Shown here piece after piece: positions 11,356 to 22,744 of a DNA stretch of 64,000 bases. A program made the position numbers and the translations under genes. The DNA comes from Spinacia oleracea. Its lineage: Eukaryota > Streptophyta > Magnoliopsida > Caryophyllales > Amaranthaceae. The notes under the pieces were generated by a model that was not told the DNA's origin, did not search any database, and saw only the letters and a list, made by a program, of their open reading frames with translations. Each line of letters starts with the position of its first letter. Positions within the stretch are counted from its first letter, which is position 1. The DNA lies in NCBI RefSeq assembly GCF_020520425.1, contig NC_079489.1, positions 16,392,001 to 16,456,000 of the forward strand, written 5' to 3'.

Positions 11356-13110
11356 ATGGATAATATCCTTTGCTGGAATGTGAGGGGATTGAATAGAAGA
11401 GCCAAACAATCTGAAGTGGGGAGGTTTATCCATTCTCACAAAGCTAAACTTTTCAGTCTCCTTGAAACAAAGGTCAAGGCACCAAAAATGGGTGACTTGT
11501 ACCTCAATATCTGTCCAGGGTGGAATTTCACTACCAACCTTGGTTGTTCCTCTGTAAGAAGAATAATTCTGGCATGGGATTCTTCTACTTTTGATGTGGA
11601 TATAATGTCCATGAGTAGCCAGCACATTCATAGTGTTATCAAACCAACAAGCACTGGTGTCAGTTTTCAGTGCACATTCATATATGGGATGAATTTGAAA
11701 AATGAGAGATTGCCCCTTTGGAACTCTCTCTCTCACATTGCTGATAACTGTAAGCAACCATGGGTCATTATGGGTGACTTTAATGCACTAATGGAGATTG
11801 AGGATAGAATTGGTGGGCCTGTTAGGCTTGGTGATATTCAGGCTATGAGGAACTGTATGTTCCATTGCAATCTCTCCACCATTAAGACTGTGGGTAGACA
11901 ATATACCTGGAACAATAAGCAAGAAGGGGAGGCAAGAGTTTTTTCAAGAATTGATAGAGTTTTGGCCAATGCTAGCTGGTTGGATCTTTTCCCTACTGCA
12001 GAAGCAAACTACCTCCCTGAAGGTGAGTTTGACCATAGCCCTATGTTGCTTTGCTTTCACAAAAATGATAACTTAAAAAGGCCTTTCAGATTCTTTAATA
12101 TGTGGGCTAATGCTGAGAACTTTATTGATGTTGTTCAAACCAACTGGGAGAAACCTGTGTTTGGTTGTACCATGTACAGAATTCTACAGAGACTCAAGTG
12201 GTTAAAGGTGGACCTGAAACAAATGAACAAGGAGGGTTTTAGTAATGTTGAAGCTGAAAACACCAAACTCTACTCTAATTTACTACAAATCCAAGCTAGA
12301 TTACATGCCACCCCAAATGATGGAAGCTTGGCTGATGCTGAAAAGCTAGCTGCAACTGATTATAAACAAGCTCACAATGCTTATATGTCTTATCTCCATC
12401 AGACAGCCAAGATTAATTGGCTAGCTCAGGGGGATGAGAACACTAGAGTTTTCCACCAGAGTATCAAGCAGAGAAGAAGACACAATACAATTCACTCAAT
12501 TCAGAACATGCAAGGTGACAGAGTCACAACAATTGAAGGGGTGAAAGATGCCTTCACTCAGTTCTACTCTGATTTATTCTGTACTAAAATGGAACACAGA
12601 ACTCATGTCAATCCTGTGATTATTAGAAGAGGGCCAACACTTAATGAGTCTCAGAAATCTTTGCTGGATTGTGATTTCTCAATGGATGATGTGAAGAAGG
12701 CTTTATTCTCAATTCCTAACCACAAGGCTCCTGGAATGGATGGCTACAATAGCTATTTCTTTAAAACTGCTTGGCATGTTGTCAAAGATGATCTCTATAA
12801 GGCTATCACTGACTTCTTTACCACAGGGAAAATCCTCAAAGAAGTTAATGTAACATCAATTACTCTAGTTCCTAAAATCCCAGTTCCAGCTGCTGTGGGT
12901 GATTTCAGGCCAATAGCTTGTTGTTCTGTCATCTACAAATGCATTTCCAAACTCATCTGCAGTAAGCTCAGTTTGGTGCTTCCTAAGCTAATCTCTCCCA
13001 ATCAGGGAGCTTTTGTTTCTGGTAGATCAATTCTGCATAATGTTCTTATCTGTCAAGATATAGTTAAGATGTATAACCAATCTCACACCCCCCCCCCCCT
13101 TGCTGTTTGA
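11356..13110 (+). pseudogene. LINE ORF2 part 1: AP-endonuclease and start of reverse transcriptase
   Basis: 584 codons from ATG at 11356. The N-terminus (ILCWNVRGLNR, SLLETK) is an exonuclease-endonuclease-phosphatase domain; MGDFNALMEIEDRIGG near residue 138 holds the catalytic Asp/Asn. A coiled linker follows, then the reverse-transcriptase entry (ALFSIPNHKAPGMDGYN, VPKIPVPAAVGDFRPIACCS, FVSGRSILHN). The frame is lost in a C12 homopolymer (13088-13099), and the reading continues in the next frame from 13107. The homopolymer could be a genuine slippage mutation or a sequencing error. Confidence 0.9.
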
Positions 13111-14033
13111 TGAAAGTTGATATTAGGAAAGCCTATGACACAGTAGAGTGGGAGTTCATTGAGGAAATGTTGACTGAGCTTGGGTTTCCTATTTTCTTCA
13201 CCAAACTATTCATGACTTGTCTTTCAACAACAAGTTACTCTCTTCTCATTAATGGTAGCCCTTCTGGTCTTATCCAGCCTAAAAGAGGACTCAGACAAGG
13301 GGATCCCCTCTCCCCCCTCCTATTTACCCTTTGCATGGAGTATTTTTCCAGAGCCATGTCTACAGTTGGTGAACACCCTCAATTTCATTTCCATACCAGG
13401 TGTAGAACTATTCAGCTGAATCATTTGTGTTTTGCTGATGATCTCTTGATGTTTTGTAAAGGGGACATTACTTCAGTTAGTCTGCTCTTGGAAAGTTTTA
13501 ACCTGTTTTCAAACACTACTGGCTTGCAAGCAAATCCTTGTAAATCCTCAGTATACTGTTGTGGTATTTCTAATGCTGACAAAGAAGAAATCAGTGTTGT
13601 TTCTGGCTTCAGCTTTGGAGAGCTACCTTTTAGGTACTTGGGTGTTCCAATCAGTACCAGGAAACTTCAGGCTGGTGAGTGTGATCAACTGGTGAACAAA
13701 ATAGTTGCTAGAATTAAAATTTGGAGCTCAAGACATCTATCTTTTGCTGGAAGAATGCAGCTTGTTAACTCAGTTCCAATGAGTGTCAGTGTGTACTGGT
13801 GTCAGATTTTCCTCCTTCCTAAGAGTGTTATTAGGAAAATTAAATCTGTATGCAGAGCTTATCTTTGGCATGGTACATATGATGATAGCAGCCTGGTCCA
13901 GTGGCATGGATTAACCTGTGTGTTTCAAAAACACAGGGTGGGCTTGGGTTCAGAAACCTTGCTATTTGGAACCAAGCAGCTGTTGGGAAACTGGCATGGT
14001 CCATTGCTCAGAAAGAAGATAATTTATGGGTAA
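13107..14033 (+). pseudogene. LINE ORF2 part 2: reverse-transcriptase palm
   Basis: Continues the reverse transcriptase: KVDIRKAYDTVEWEF, the GLRQGDPLSP motif, and the active-site FADD box (HLCFADDLLMF, about residues 107-117 of this piece), then the thumb region with FRYLGVPIS. Around 13930 the frame shifts again, and the tail of this ORF is out-of-frame nonsense while the real sequence continues in the 13901-14731 frame. Confidence 0.9.
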
Positions 14034-14731
14034 AATGGGTGCATGCAGTCTATGTTAAACAGAAGAATTGGTTGGTGTACATGCCCTCTATTGCTGCTAG
14101 TGGGGCAGTAAAGTATATCTGCAAAGTCAAACTTGATTGTACCAATAGGCTGCATTCTGACTCTTGGCTAACAACCACAAAATATTCTATTGGAGACATG
14201 TATAAGCAATTGAGTGAGCAACAGGCTAAGACCAATTGGTCTCATTTTGTTTGGAATAGATTCACCATTCCAAAACATAGGGTCATTCTTTGGTTGGCTC
14301 TGCAGGACAGGTTAAAAACTAAGGCCAGGTTGTTCCCTTATGGGGTTACTGATGATGATCTGTGTGCTCTCTGTGGCTTACATACAGAGAATAGCTCTCA
14401 TCTATTTTTCTCCTGTCACTACAGCACTGAATGTTGTAGGAAAGTTCTTCACTGGTTGGGGTTCAACACTCACAAAACAAGCTTGTTCATGATCCTCAAA
14501 TGGGCTCATAGGCATTGTGTGGGTGGTTTTAGAAGGAGAGTGTGTTATGCTGCTGTTGCAGGGGTGGTTTATCAGATTTGGAAGGCAAGAAATTCAGCAA
14601 TTTGGGATGCTAAGGTTCCATCTTTAGATAGCAATGTTAACAGTATTCAGTCTGATGTTAGACACAGAATTAAGAGTATCCTAGGTAGGAAAGTGAGTAC
14701 TAGAGATAAGGATTGGTTATATTCCTTGTAA
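13901..14731 (+). pseudogene. LINE ORF2 part 3: C-terminal zinc-binding RT domain
   Basis: The continuation reads GGLGFRNLAIWNQAAVGKLAW, typical of the segment after the thumb. A zf-RVT-type domain follows (about residues 90-190 here: WNRFTIPKHRVILWLALQDR, CALCGLHTENSSHLFFSCHY, with Cys, Cys, His and Cys in order). It stops at TAA 14729. No RNase H domain follows, unlike the LINE tail at 38.8 kb. Confidence 0.88.
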
Positions 14732-14887
14732 TGTTTCTGGTTTTCTGCTCTTTTGAGCTTTGGTGTGCCTGCTAAAGTGGAGGGAGTCCTTCCTAGAAGG
14801 TTTGTCTCCCTTTAGTTGGGCTTAGTTTGTAATAGTTGGTTGATTAATATATAAAATCCTCTCTTACTTGTCAAAAAAAAAAAAAAA

Positions 14888-14898
14888 AAGGTGAGTAA
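14888..14898. repeat. LINE target-site duplication, right
   Basis: AAGGTGAGTAA directly after the poly(A) run. Sequence after it matches the 6.5-kb paralogue without interruption. Confidence 0.75.
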
Positions 14899-16165
14899 AC
14901 CTCCAATTCTTCATTTTTACCTATGTCACGTCATACCCACTCAAAAGACAACTAATCAATTCACAACTTTAATGCTTCAATCAAGCACTAATCAAGTAAG
15001 AAAAAAATCAAAATAGTAATAAAAGGAAAAATTACCATTTACAAAACAAGAAAAAAAATTGTATTAAATGATTGGAATATAAATACAAATAAATAAGGGG
15101 AAAAAAATCAGGTTGCATATCTTTAGAATGGAAATTTGAATAACATAAATATAATGACAAACTATTTCAAAATAAATCTGCAAAAGTTATGAAATAAATT
15201 GAAAAATTATTCGAAACAATCTAACAAGTATAGATAACCTCATTTTTTAATTTTGCATTTGATGTATATTTAATCAGTTTAATAAAAAATGTAGGTAATT
15301 CAATTAAATGGTTAAACCATACAATTATAACGTACGCTGGATATATCCCGATTTATTAATTTCATAACTACTCCCTATTTGTGTTATTATCATTGTAATG
15401 TACAGAGTAAGAGTTTTTAATATAATGCATGCACGTACTATTTTATTTACTTTTTAATTTTATAGAAATCCCGTGCATTATTAGTATGGGTCAATACTAG
15501 CTAGTACTAGTTTTGTACGGAGTAGAATACAACTTACCAAGTAAAATCATGGAAACTTGATGATGATGAGTTAATACGAGTTACTCAAGTGATTTAAGAA
15601 CATAAGTAAAAATTAAGAAACTCATAATAATTAATTAAGCTTGTTGGTCCGTTAAGATCACCATAAGTAACATCTACGTTGGGTTGGTTAAAAATGTTAT
15701 CAAATGTATAGATGGTCTGATATAAGAATTTAGATCGAGCAACAAGTACTAGTAGACTAGTGGTAGCAATAATCAAAATATATACTCTAGTGCATAAAAA
15801 TATATTATTAGCAAATACTACTATAAATGTATTTTATTAATTACAAAAAAAATTTTATTAGAATATATTTTCTGTTTTATCTATTTTTTAACTTAAAAGA
15901 TAAATATATATTTGAATGAGAATATAATAAATTTGTTCTTACCTCAAAAAAAAATTGTTTTTTTTTTGTATTTAATATTTTCATAGTAAAACTATGGCGT
16001 CGATAGTAAAAAAAAAAGTTTTTGAGTCAAAGTCTAAGTGACATCCTTGTGGCACCATTAAAAGAGTGGTATGTAAGTAAGATTGTGACGCGTTTTAAAT
16101 GTCGTAATTTACGACTTTTATCATTACCCTAATAAGATTAGTAACACAACCAGACATAAAAAGAA
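14899..16165. repeat. Duplicated blocks following the LINE
   Basis: 14900-15340 matches 6510-6960, and 15470-16150 matches 10200-10870 (block A). No gene. The block A repeats lie either side of the LINE in the same orientation. Confidence 0.7.
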
Positions 16166-16480
16166 GAAGCTGAAATGGTTACTTGGGTCCATTTAGAAGC
16201 AATGGGTACTTGAGTCCAAGGAAAATGCCCCAGTACTACAGTTGTTCGAATCGAAATTCATCATATTAATTTGAGCCAAATTCTCTTCATCCGAATACGA
16301 CTAATAATACCTAGGGATGGAAATATTCAGTCGATGATCCATTAATCAGGTCACCCGCTATAATTAAACGAGTAAAACAACAATCAAATGGATGAAAAGC
16401 GGGTGATGGATGTAGGTCGGATGCGGGTGATGATTTTTTATCCATCACCCGTTTATCACCCGACCTGTCACATATTTATT
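15780..16480. repeat. Left arm of a ~0.7-kb inverted repeat (partner 22.77-23.52 kb)
   Basis: Sequence such as 'ccagtactacagttgttcga' and 'aaattctcttcatccgaata' here reappears as the reverse complement at 22970-23050, and the match continues through the CCCG-rich start of the outer TIR element. The arms are about 6.3 kb apart. Confidence 0.85.
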
Positions 16481-16761
16481 TTAACGGTTTTTTCATGAAA
16501 TGCCCCTGAGGTTTACAAAAATGCACCAAATACCCTCGCGTCTTTTGAATCACATAATATACCCCTATTTTTTCGTAGTGTTCATCAAATACACTTGGAG
16601 GTAACGGACGTTAGTCCTCCGTTAGCTGTAGTTTACCATTTTACCCTTAATGACATTCTTTCACTTAAATCTCATTAATTTGCAAATTTTCTCTCTCCTC
16701 CCACTCAACCCACCTTACCCTCACCACTGAACCTCCGTCTCCTCACAACCACCACTCCTAA

Positions 16762-17028
16762 CCAACACCACTCCTCACCTCCGTCACCACCTTCGCCCCC
16801 GCTGCCGTCGTCAACACCCGTCCCAGTGTCGACTTCCTCAACATTTCCTCCATCGACCTTTCTCTAACTCTCCATAAAGGGCTCCCACTTGGCTCCGGTC
16901 TCAGATCTTCGGCGGCTTCTGTTGTTGTGAACTCCCTCTTTGGCTCCCCTCTATATCCAATCGACCTCATACACGACGAACTTGAGTACGAATCTAAAGT
17001 TTCCAGTGTACGATTAGCGAGAATCTAA
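16762..17028 (+). pseudogene. Captured homoserine kinase fragment
   Basis: In-frame translation gives SVTTFAPAAVVNTRPSVDF, close to the N-terminal start of plant homoserine kinase. After a deletion come LTLHKGLPLGSGLRSSAAS, the GHMP-kinase ATP-binding loop (normally PxxxGLGSSAA), and LIHDELEYESKVSS, which aligns with the 'LAGLESEAKVSG' region of plant enzymes (recalled from memory). Homoserine kinase phosphorylates homoserine in chloroplast threonine synthesis; this piece has a Gly-to-Arg change in the loop (SGLRSS), lacks most of the protein and ends at TAA 17026-17028. It lies wholly inside the nested TIR element, so it is a transduplicated relic rather than a working gene. Confidence 0.8.
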
Positions 17029-17520
17029 GCTATTGAAGGGGGAGCGTTGTAATCTAAAACTATTGAAGGGTGAGCGTTCAGATGTACGATTAGCGGGGCA
17101 GGGCCCACGGCGGTGGCAGTGACGGATAGGGAGGAGAAGGGAAGGGAGATTGGAGAATGAATGGTGGAGTGTTTTGGAAGGGAGGGTGCTGTTGTGATTC
17201 AACAATTTGATAGAGTGGGTGCTAGAGTTGTTCTTCCACTTTCTCATTCTCTTTTTCTGGTTCATTTGATTTACTCACTTCCCCTTCTTCAATTTCTTTT
17301 TTTCTACCTGTTGTCCTCCACAATCACATTCTTTGTAAATTTCTTTCCCATCTTCCTCTTTTAATTGTGGTTGTTTGTTTTCTTCTTCTTTCCCATATGA
17401 ATTGTGTTTCTGGTTTTTTTTTTCCTCAAAGATTTTGTCATTTTTGATCAGTTTTTACAGATTAGTATTGACTATTGAGATAGGTAGGGAAGGAAAGTAA
17501 ATTGTATTTTTTTGTAGAAG
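17029..17520. other. Interior of the Pack-TIR element after the gene fragment
   Basis: Contains a short duplicated stretch ('ctattgaaggg..gagcgtt' at about 17030 and 17063; 'gtacgattagcg' at about 17009 and 17084) followed by CT-rich sequence. ORFs at 17014-17265 (-) and 17161-17364 (+) have no recognisable domain. Confidence 0.5.
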
Positions 17521-18583
17521 ATTATTTGAAATTTTGAATTAAAATTTAAAACAACAGTGAAAAATCGCATTATGAAAAACGTTGTAGGTGGTACTGGCCA
17601 TTGAAGAGAGAAAAACTACAGGGACTGTTTTGATCGATCAAGTTGTCCAATAGAGTTTTGTTTACCTCCCAAAATAAAACATTGGTACAAACTTCTAAAA
17701 AATGGAAGCTCTTTCATGTGTGCGTACCTAGCTTAGATATCAAAGCAACTACTACTCCGTAATATTTTGTTCTACAGTTCACAGTTTCCACCAATGTAGA
17801 GCATTTAGTGACATATACAAAAATTGAAGGGGACCAATATATTTAGTTGTCTTGGATGGAAAAATAATACGGAGTACAATAGACATTAAAAATGTCAGCA
17901 ACATCAACAACATTCAACACTTAGTTGTGTTCATAACTAATAAACTTGATTCCATTTCTGTAATATAAAAGTCGTTTCGGTATTTGGTGCAACTTAGTTT
18001 ACAAATAGGTGTATATTGTGCAATAAGTTCATAGATAGGTGCATTCTGTGAATTTTAAACATGACTTAACGGAGGACTAACGGAAGGTCGGCTTAGGGGT
18101 ATTTGGTGCAAACTTAGGCAAAAATAGGGGTATATTATGTGATTCAAAAGACGCGAGGGTATTTGGTGCATTCTTGCAAACCTCAGGGGCATTTCATGAA
18201 AAAACCGTTTTAAATAAATTATTTATATTTATATTTAAACATAAATGTGTCGTTAAATCCACTATTTGTTAAAGTTAGTGCTTGTTTAACTTTTTTGATT
18301 ATAAGTTATGCGTGATAAGAAATAATTATATTGTTTCGGAATAAATTTAGATATATAACCTTTTTCCTTTGGTTAATTATTATGCATATGATTAGGTGGT
18401 GAATGTTTAATGGTTAAAATGTTTTATCCGAATATCACCCAATCCACACGCAGGGATAAATGGACGGAATGTGGTTGATGAGTAAAGTGGGTGACGGATA
18501 GATCGGGTGGAGCAAATGAATACGGGTAATAAATGCGGGTGATGCTATACCCGATCTAAATCCCACCCATTTTCATTCCTAAA

Positions 18584-19560
18584 ACTAATACGAGAATGAA
18601 CCCGCCCAAAAATCTCATGACAACCCTCGTAAACAAGAAACTGATGGTTGATGACTACCCATTTTCATCCCTAGAAGGCTAGAACTAATACGAGAATGAA
18701 CCCGCCCACTAATATTTTTTTAAAGTTGATGACTACCGTCTTTAAGGGTTACATTTCTATCCCAATAAACAAGAAACTGATGGTATGTTACATTGGTTCC
18801 TTAAAGTTCTAATAAATACTATTTGTAATTTGTATGGGCCCAAATGCAATATTTAACAAAAATATTAAACAAATGATGTTTTGAAAAAAAAAAATCGAGA
18901 ACAATCTAAGAGCATGATCAGCCCTATATTTTAAGACTTGAGTTACGCTGACATGGTATATGACTCACCTAATCTTAAGATTGAACAAAGTAACTTGAGC
19001 ATTGAAGTGGAAGCGTTTTGCCAAAGTCTTAAACTGAGTCTTGAAAAACTAAGACTCCTTGTGTGAGTTGAGTAAAATAATAAAATAATAAATTGTGCAT
19101 AAATATACAATAATATCTTACATGATAATGTTTTGATGTATATAATAGTCAAAATTTATAGTCAAAATTTTCATACTTTGAACACATATTTCAAGGCGTA
19201 AAAAAAAATCAATAATGAAGGTAATATATGTAATTTTTTTTTTAAGTACCTTCAAAATATTGTTGTTAAAAAATCTTTAAAACATTGTTATTATACAGAG
19301 TACATCGATTAAATAATGATTAAATTACGAGTCAGTCAATATAGTTAAAGAAAAGACATGAAATTGGAGAAGGGAAGATCATGGAATTTAGAAAAAATAA
19401 AAATTGAAGATGTTTTATAAGAGAGACACGTGACACTCAGATTTCTAGCAAAAAATTTTGTTATTAAATATTACTCCGTGTCTCCGTAATGTAGAAGTGC
19501 ATAAAAAATTTCTCTAATTTCCGATTTTCCATCGATCTCACGCATTTAATTGGGTAGTAT
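18584..19560. other. Intergenic, paralogous to 54.60-55.38 kb
   Basis: Shares 'gaatgaacccgcccaaaaat', 'tataatagtcaaaatttata' and 'attaaattacgagtcagtca' with the 54.6-55.4 kb block. A 100-bp local duplication repeats 'ctaatacgagaatgaacccg' at 18585 and 18684. About 18911-19120 is extra relative to the 54.9-kb copy and may be a small insertion. Confidence 0.6.
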
Positions 19561-19850
19561 TGGTAGTAATTTCAATATTCAAGGATTTTAGCAAATACTT
19601 CGTATATCTTATTGCACGCAATATTTGTTTATTATTTAAGGAAAGAGATTAACATAATTTGGTATAGTAATGCAACGGAATATATTCTTTTCCTGGATTA
19701 TAATATTTAGGAAGACATTACAAAATAAAAGACTCGTTTCATTTTATTCGAGGAAGGTGATCAATTCAATTTTAGTAAACTAACTAATGCTAGGGATATT
19801 AAAAAAATTCGACTAAAATACTTATACTAATATTAGCTACGAATATATTT

Positions 19851-19980
19851 CCTTAATATTTCTAGGAAAATAAATTAATTAATTAAGTTTCATATTCCAA
19901 ATTTACGATCTGAATATATTTAATTCCCTTAATAATTTTAGGAAAATAAATAAATTAAGTTTCATATTCCAAATTTACTA
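19851..19980. repeat. Upstream repeat of peptide gene 2 (two copies)
   Basis: The block with 'ttaggaaaataaat', 'taagtttcatattccaaatt' and 'gatctgaatatatttaat' occurs twice here, once before gene 1 (about 5460-5510) and three times before gene 3. Confidence 0.8.
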
Positions 19981-19992
19981 TCTTGTATTTGC

Positions 19993-19999
19993 TATAAAT
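19993..19999 (+). promoter_or_regulatory. TATA box of peptide gene 2
   Basis: TATAAAT, 72 bp before the ATG, as in the other two copies. Confidence 0.75.
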
Positions 20000-20064
20000 T
20001 CAATACAAGTTTAACCTTTTATGCATCCATAATAATCTAATATCATTCACCCTTTATTTTAGCA

Positions 20065-20587
20065 ATGGCACCAAGTAATCGTAATGGACCTTCTCTATTT
20101 AACATTTTCTTTGTGTTCGTTGTTTTGTCTCTTTTGCTCATAGCCAATTGTAAGTTATGCAAATACTTTAATGTTTCTTATGTACTAGGAAGTACTAGTT
20201 TATACATATACATATGATAATTTTGCAGTACTACACTACTAAGTACTACGTATATAATGTGAGCATCACTCAAATAGTCAAATGTATTACACTATATATA
20301 TTTTATTAAAATTGCATTTAAAATGTTTTGGTTTATCCTTTGATTATTTATTTTGAATTTATGTAGGTGACGTTGATAATGGTGAAAAGTACAAAGGATT
20401 GAAGATAAGAGAACAAACCAAGGAAATATTGAATGGAGTTGAAATGATGAAGTTTGGCCGAAAACTTGCAAAACCAACATGCGTGGAAAGGGCTTGCGGC
20501 TTTGTAAACCCCAATGTTAATTGCTATTGTTGTAATCCTTACTCATGTTATGATACTAAACAAGAGTGTGACAAAGTATGTCATTAA
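20065..20587 (+). CDS. Small secreted cysteine-rich peptide, copy 2 (ESF1/MEG-like?)
   Basis: Exons 20065-20149 and 20367-20587 (donor GTAAGT, acceptor ATGTAG), 101 residues, in the same frame and phase as copy 1. The signal peptide has a hydrophobic core LFNIFFVFVVLSLLLIA. The propeptide-like segment reads DVDNGEKYKGLKIREQ, and the C-terminal domain keeps all eight cysteines, differing from copy 1 in the domain only by N for Y (VNPNVNCYCC). Most differences from copy 1 are in the propeptide-like part. The intron is 217 bp. It is presumably an extracellular signalling or defence peptide; family membership is inferred from length and cysteine pattern. Conservation of splice sites and stop makes it a credible gene. 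Confidence 0.82.
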
Positions 20588-22744
20588 GCTTAGTTTTATA
20601 TGAAGTATGACTTCAAAATAATTAAATAAAAAAGCTATTTATTATTTTATTCTCTTATTACCCAAGTTTCTTTCTCTTTCAATTATTATAAGCATATTAG
20701 AATTTAAATGAATAAATACTCCGTAACTTAGTACCCGTGCGATGCACGGTTTTTATAATCTAAACATAAATTTGTATGAAATTTGTTAGAAAATTATCAC
20801 CAAAGTAGAGCTTACGTATATTCTCCAAATTAAAATTAGTTACTGATAAATTTATCATTGCTCATTCGGTGTCTTATTTATCCAACCAATTAAAACAAAT
20901 AAGAGTACATAGTTAAAATGGAAATTTCATGAAATACCCCCGAGTTTTTTCCATAATTCACCAAATGCCCATCAATTTTCAATAATTCATAAAATACCCC
21001 TCACAAATGACTTAATACCCCAAATACCTCTTCATGACGTCATAATCCCTAATTAAATCACCTACCATCTCATCTACTCTTTACTTTGAAAGTAATACCC
21101 ACTCAATACTCGCACAACCGCCCAATCAACCTCATTACCCGGTCTCTTAACACTTACACCATTTGCTTTATTAAAAAGTCGGGGCCTGTACACTCGTACC
21201 TGCCTACAGTTCTCATACGCATCCCCTCCATCCACGATTGGAACGATACCCACCCCTCTCAATCCCCGGCCGTCTCGAGAGGTACAAACTAAAATTTATA
21301 CCCTCTTCATCACCACCCTCGCATGTATCTATGCCCGCCTCAAACCCACACTTAGGCTCAACTTTGGTAAGGGAGTTTTGAATTTTACAACTCTATTCTA
21401 GAGATTTTGACAATTAGTTTGTCTGATTAGAGTACGGAGTAATTATATTGAGTAAATAAACAAAATACTATATTATATAAGTAAGTAATAAATTTTATTT
21501 AATATATTTATAATCAATTAGATGAAGGATTAAAGACGCAGGAGATCCAATCTAAAATTCATTCTCACCCCATCACCCGTGACGTATACATTTTTAACCC
21601 CCATCATCCACCAGACTTTTCTCCATCACCGCCCACTTGGGAGCGGAACCACAGGGGATCTTCCAAAAAATCCTCCCCACTGATATTCTGACATCCCTAT
21701 ATTCCATAAACAATCCAATTTTTCTTTGAACTAACTTTTAAATATATTGACAGAAGTTTATTACGAAGTACTAAAATTGATTGTATTAGCTACAATATTG
21801 ATAAAAAATATATATTTAAAAGTGACATAGATAATTATGATTATGTGAGTGTTCTCAAATCCAATCAATTCAAACTTGCAACATCACCAAGGTACATGGG
21901 TACATGGGTACATGTTATCCTTATACCAGTCTACCAACAACAAATATGTATTTGTTAGTCAACATTGGTCAACATTAGTCAATCATCTACGTTTATCTTC
22001 GTTGTAAGCCCAATCTAAAATCAAAACTCGCGCCATATTCAAGTGTGATGCACCATTTACATATATAAATTTAACTTTGCACAAATTTCAATGTATCATT
22101 GCAATACATTAAGATATGAAAAGTTTTTTCATTGTAAACATATTAATAATAAGGAAAGTTAATCATTTAGATCTTATGATTTTGGAAATAATTGATTACA
22201 ATACATCAATCATAATTTCAATCAATGTGCCCTTAAGACTTCAATAAAATGAGCGGATAAATTATTATCCGTGCTTCGTATGAAAATATTACGATAATGA
22301 GAATGTTTCAAAATTTGTTTTGATATTTAAGATTAAGTATAGGTTAGGGCCCGTCATAAAAAAATGTATGTGGCTAGGGGTCTCATTGTTATTTAACATT
22401 GAGCCTATAAAATGTTTGAAACAACCTTGTTAAATATATTAAATCAAGAGTTCTCGTTTGTTATGCATATCCATATTCATTATATGACACAAATTCTTAA
22501 AAAGTTGATAGTATTATAATAATTTAATTGATAGTACATGTTCAACTATTATAAGATTTTCTATGTCGATCGGTTATCATAAATTTCATGCAAATATTTT
22601 TTTTGGATTATAAATAATAAACGATCAAAGGTAAACGTTCATTATACATTATTCACATCCACTATATGTAGTATGACACAATTTCTAAACAAAACATGAT
22701 ACTCGTTAATTTACACTATAAGAGAGGGAAATTAGAGAGCGGCA

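Larger units (their letters stand above)
11142..14887 (+). mobile_element. L1-type LINE, 5'-truncated, with poly(A) and TSD
   Basis: Contains the end of ORF1, then ORF2 (endonuclease, reverse transcriptase, zinc-binding domain), a short 3' UTR and a run of A ending at 14889. It is bounded by an 11-bp TSD. ORF1 survives only as its last 70 or so codons (to 11363), so insertion was 5'-truncated. ORF1 and ORF2 overlap at TAATGGATAA, as is common in plant L1 elements. ORF2 is broken by two frameshifts, so this copy cannot make the full protein. Confidence 0.93.
16485..18207. mobile_element. Nested Pack-TIR element carrying a gene fragment
   Basis: Termini CGGTTTTTTCATGAAATGCC and its exact reverse complement. 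TIR homology extends about 80 bp with few differences ('accctcgcgtcttttgaatc' against 'gattcaaaagacgcgagggt'). It is flanked by TTTTAA on both sides (16479-16484 and 18208-18213). The inverted paralogue at 22.77 kb reads straight across the site ('ttatttaaaataaa'), so an empty site exists in this window. Length 1,723 bp. No transposase is present; the interior holds a homoserine-kinase-like fragment. The termini recall Mutator-like elements, but the TSD seen is 6 bp rather than 9. Confidence 0.82.
16312..18583. mobile_element. Outer TIR element (hAT-like), host of a nested element
   Basis: Begins TAGGGATGGAAAT and ends TTTCATTCCTA. Subterminal regions are rich in 'cgggtgatg/catcacccg' on both sides. 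The paralogue at 54.60 kb reads 'gactaataccagaatgaacc' with no insertion, against 'ctaataatacc' and 'ctaatacgag' around the element here, which implies an imperfect TSD of about 8 bp. A truncated inverted copy lies at 22745-22957. The interior shows no transposase. Confidence 0.6.

Noticed and set aside
11127..11363. Stand-alone 78-codon gene
   Set aside because: Its ATG lies in host sequence before the TSD. The rest is the truncated end of LINE ORF1.
18911..19120. Complete MITE
   Set aside because: It is extra relative to the paralogue, but I could not find clean matching TIRs or a TSD.
20940..21060. Second full Pack-TIR element
   Set aside because: Only one terminus resembling the 16.5-kb element is visible; no matching inverted end was found downstream.
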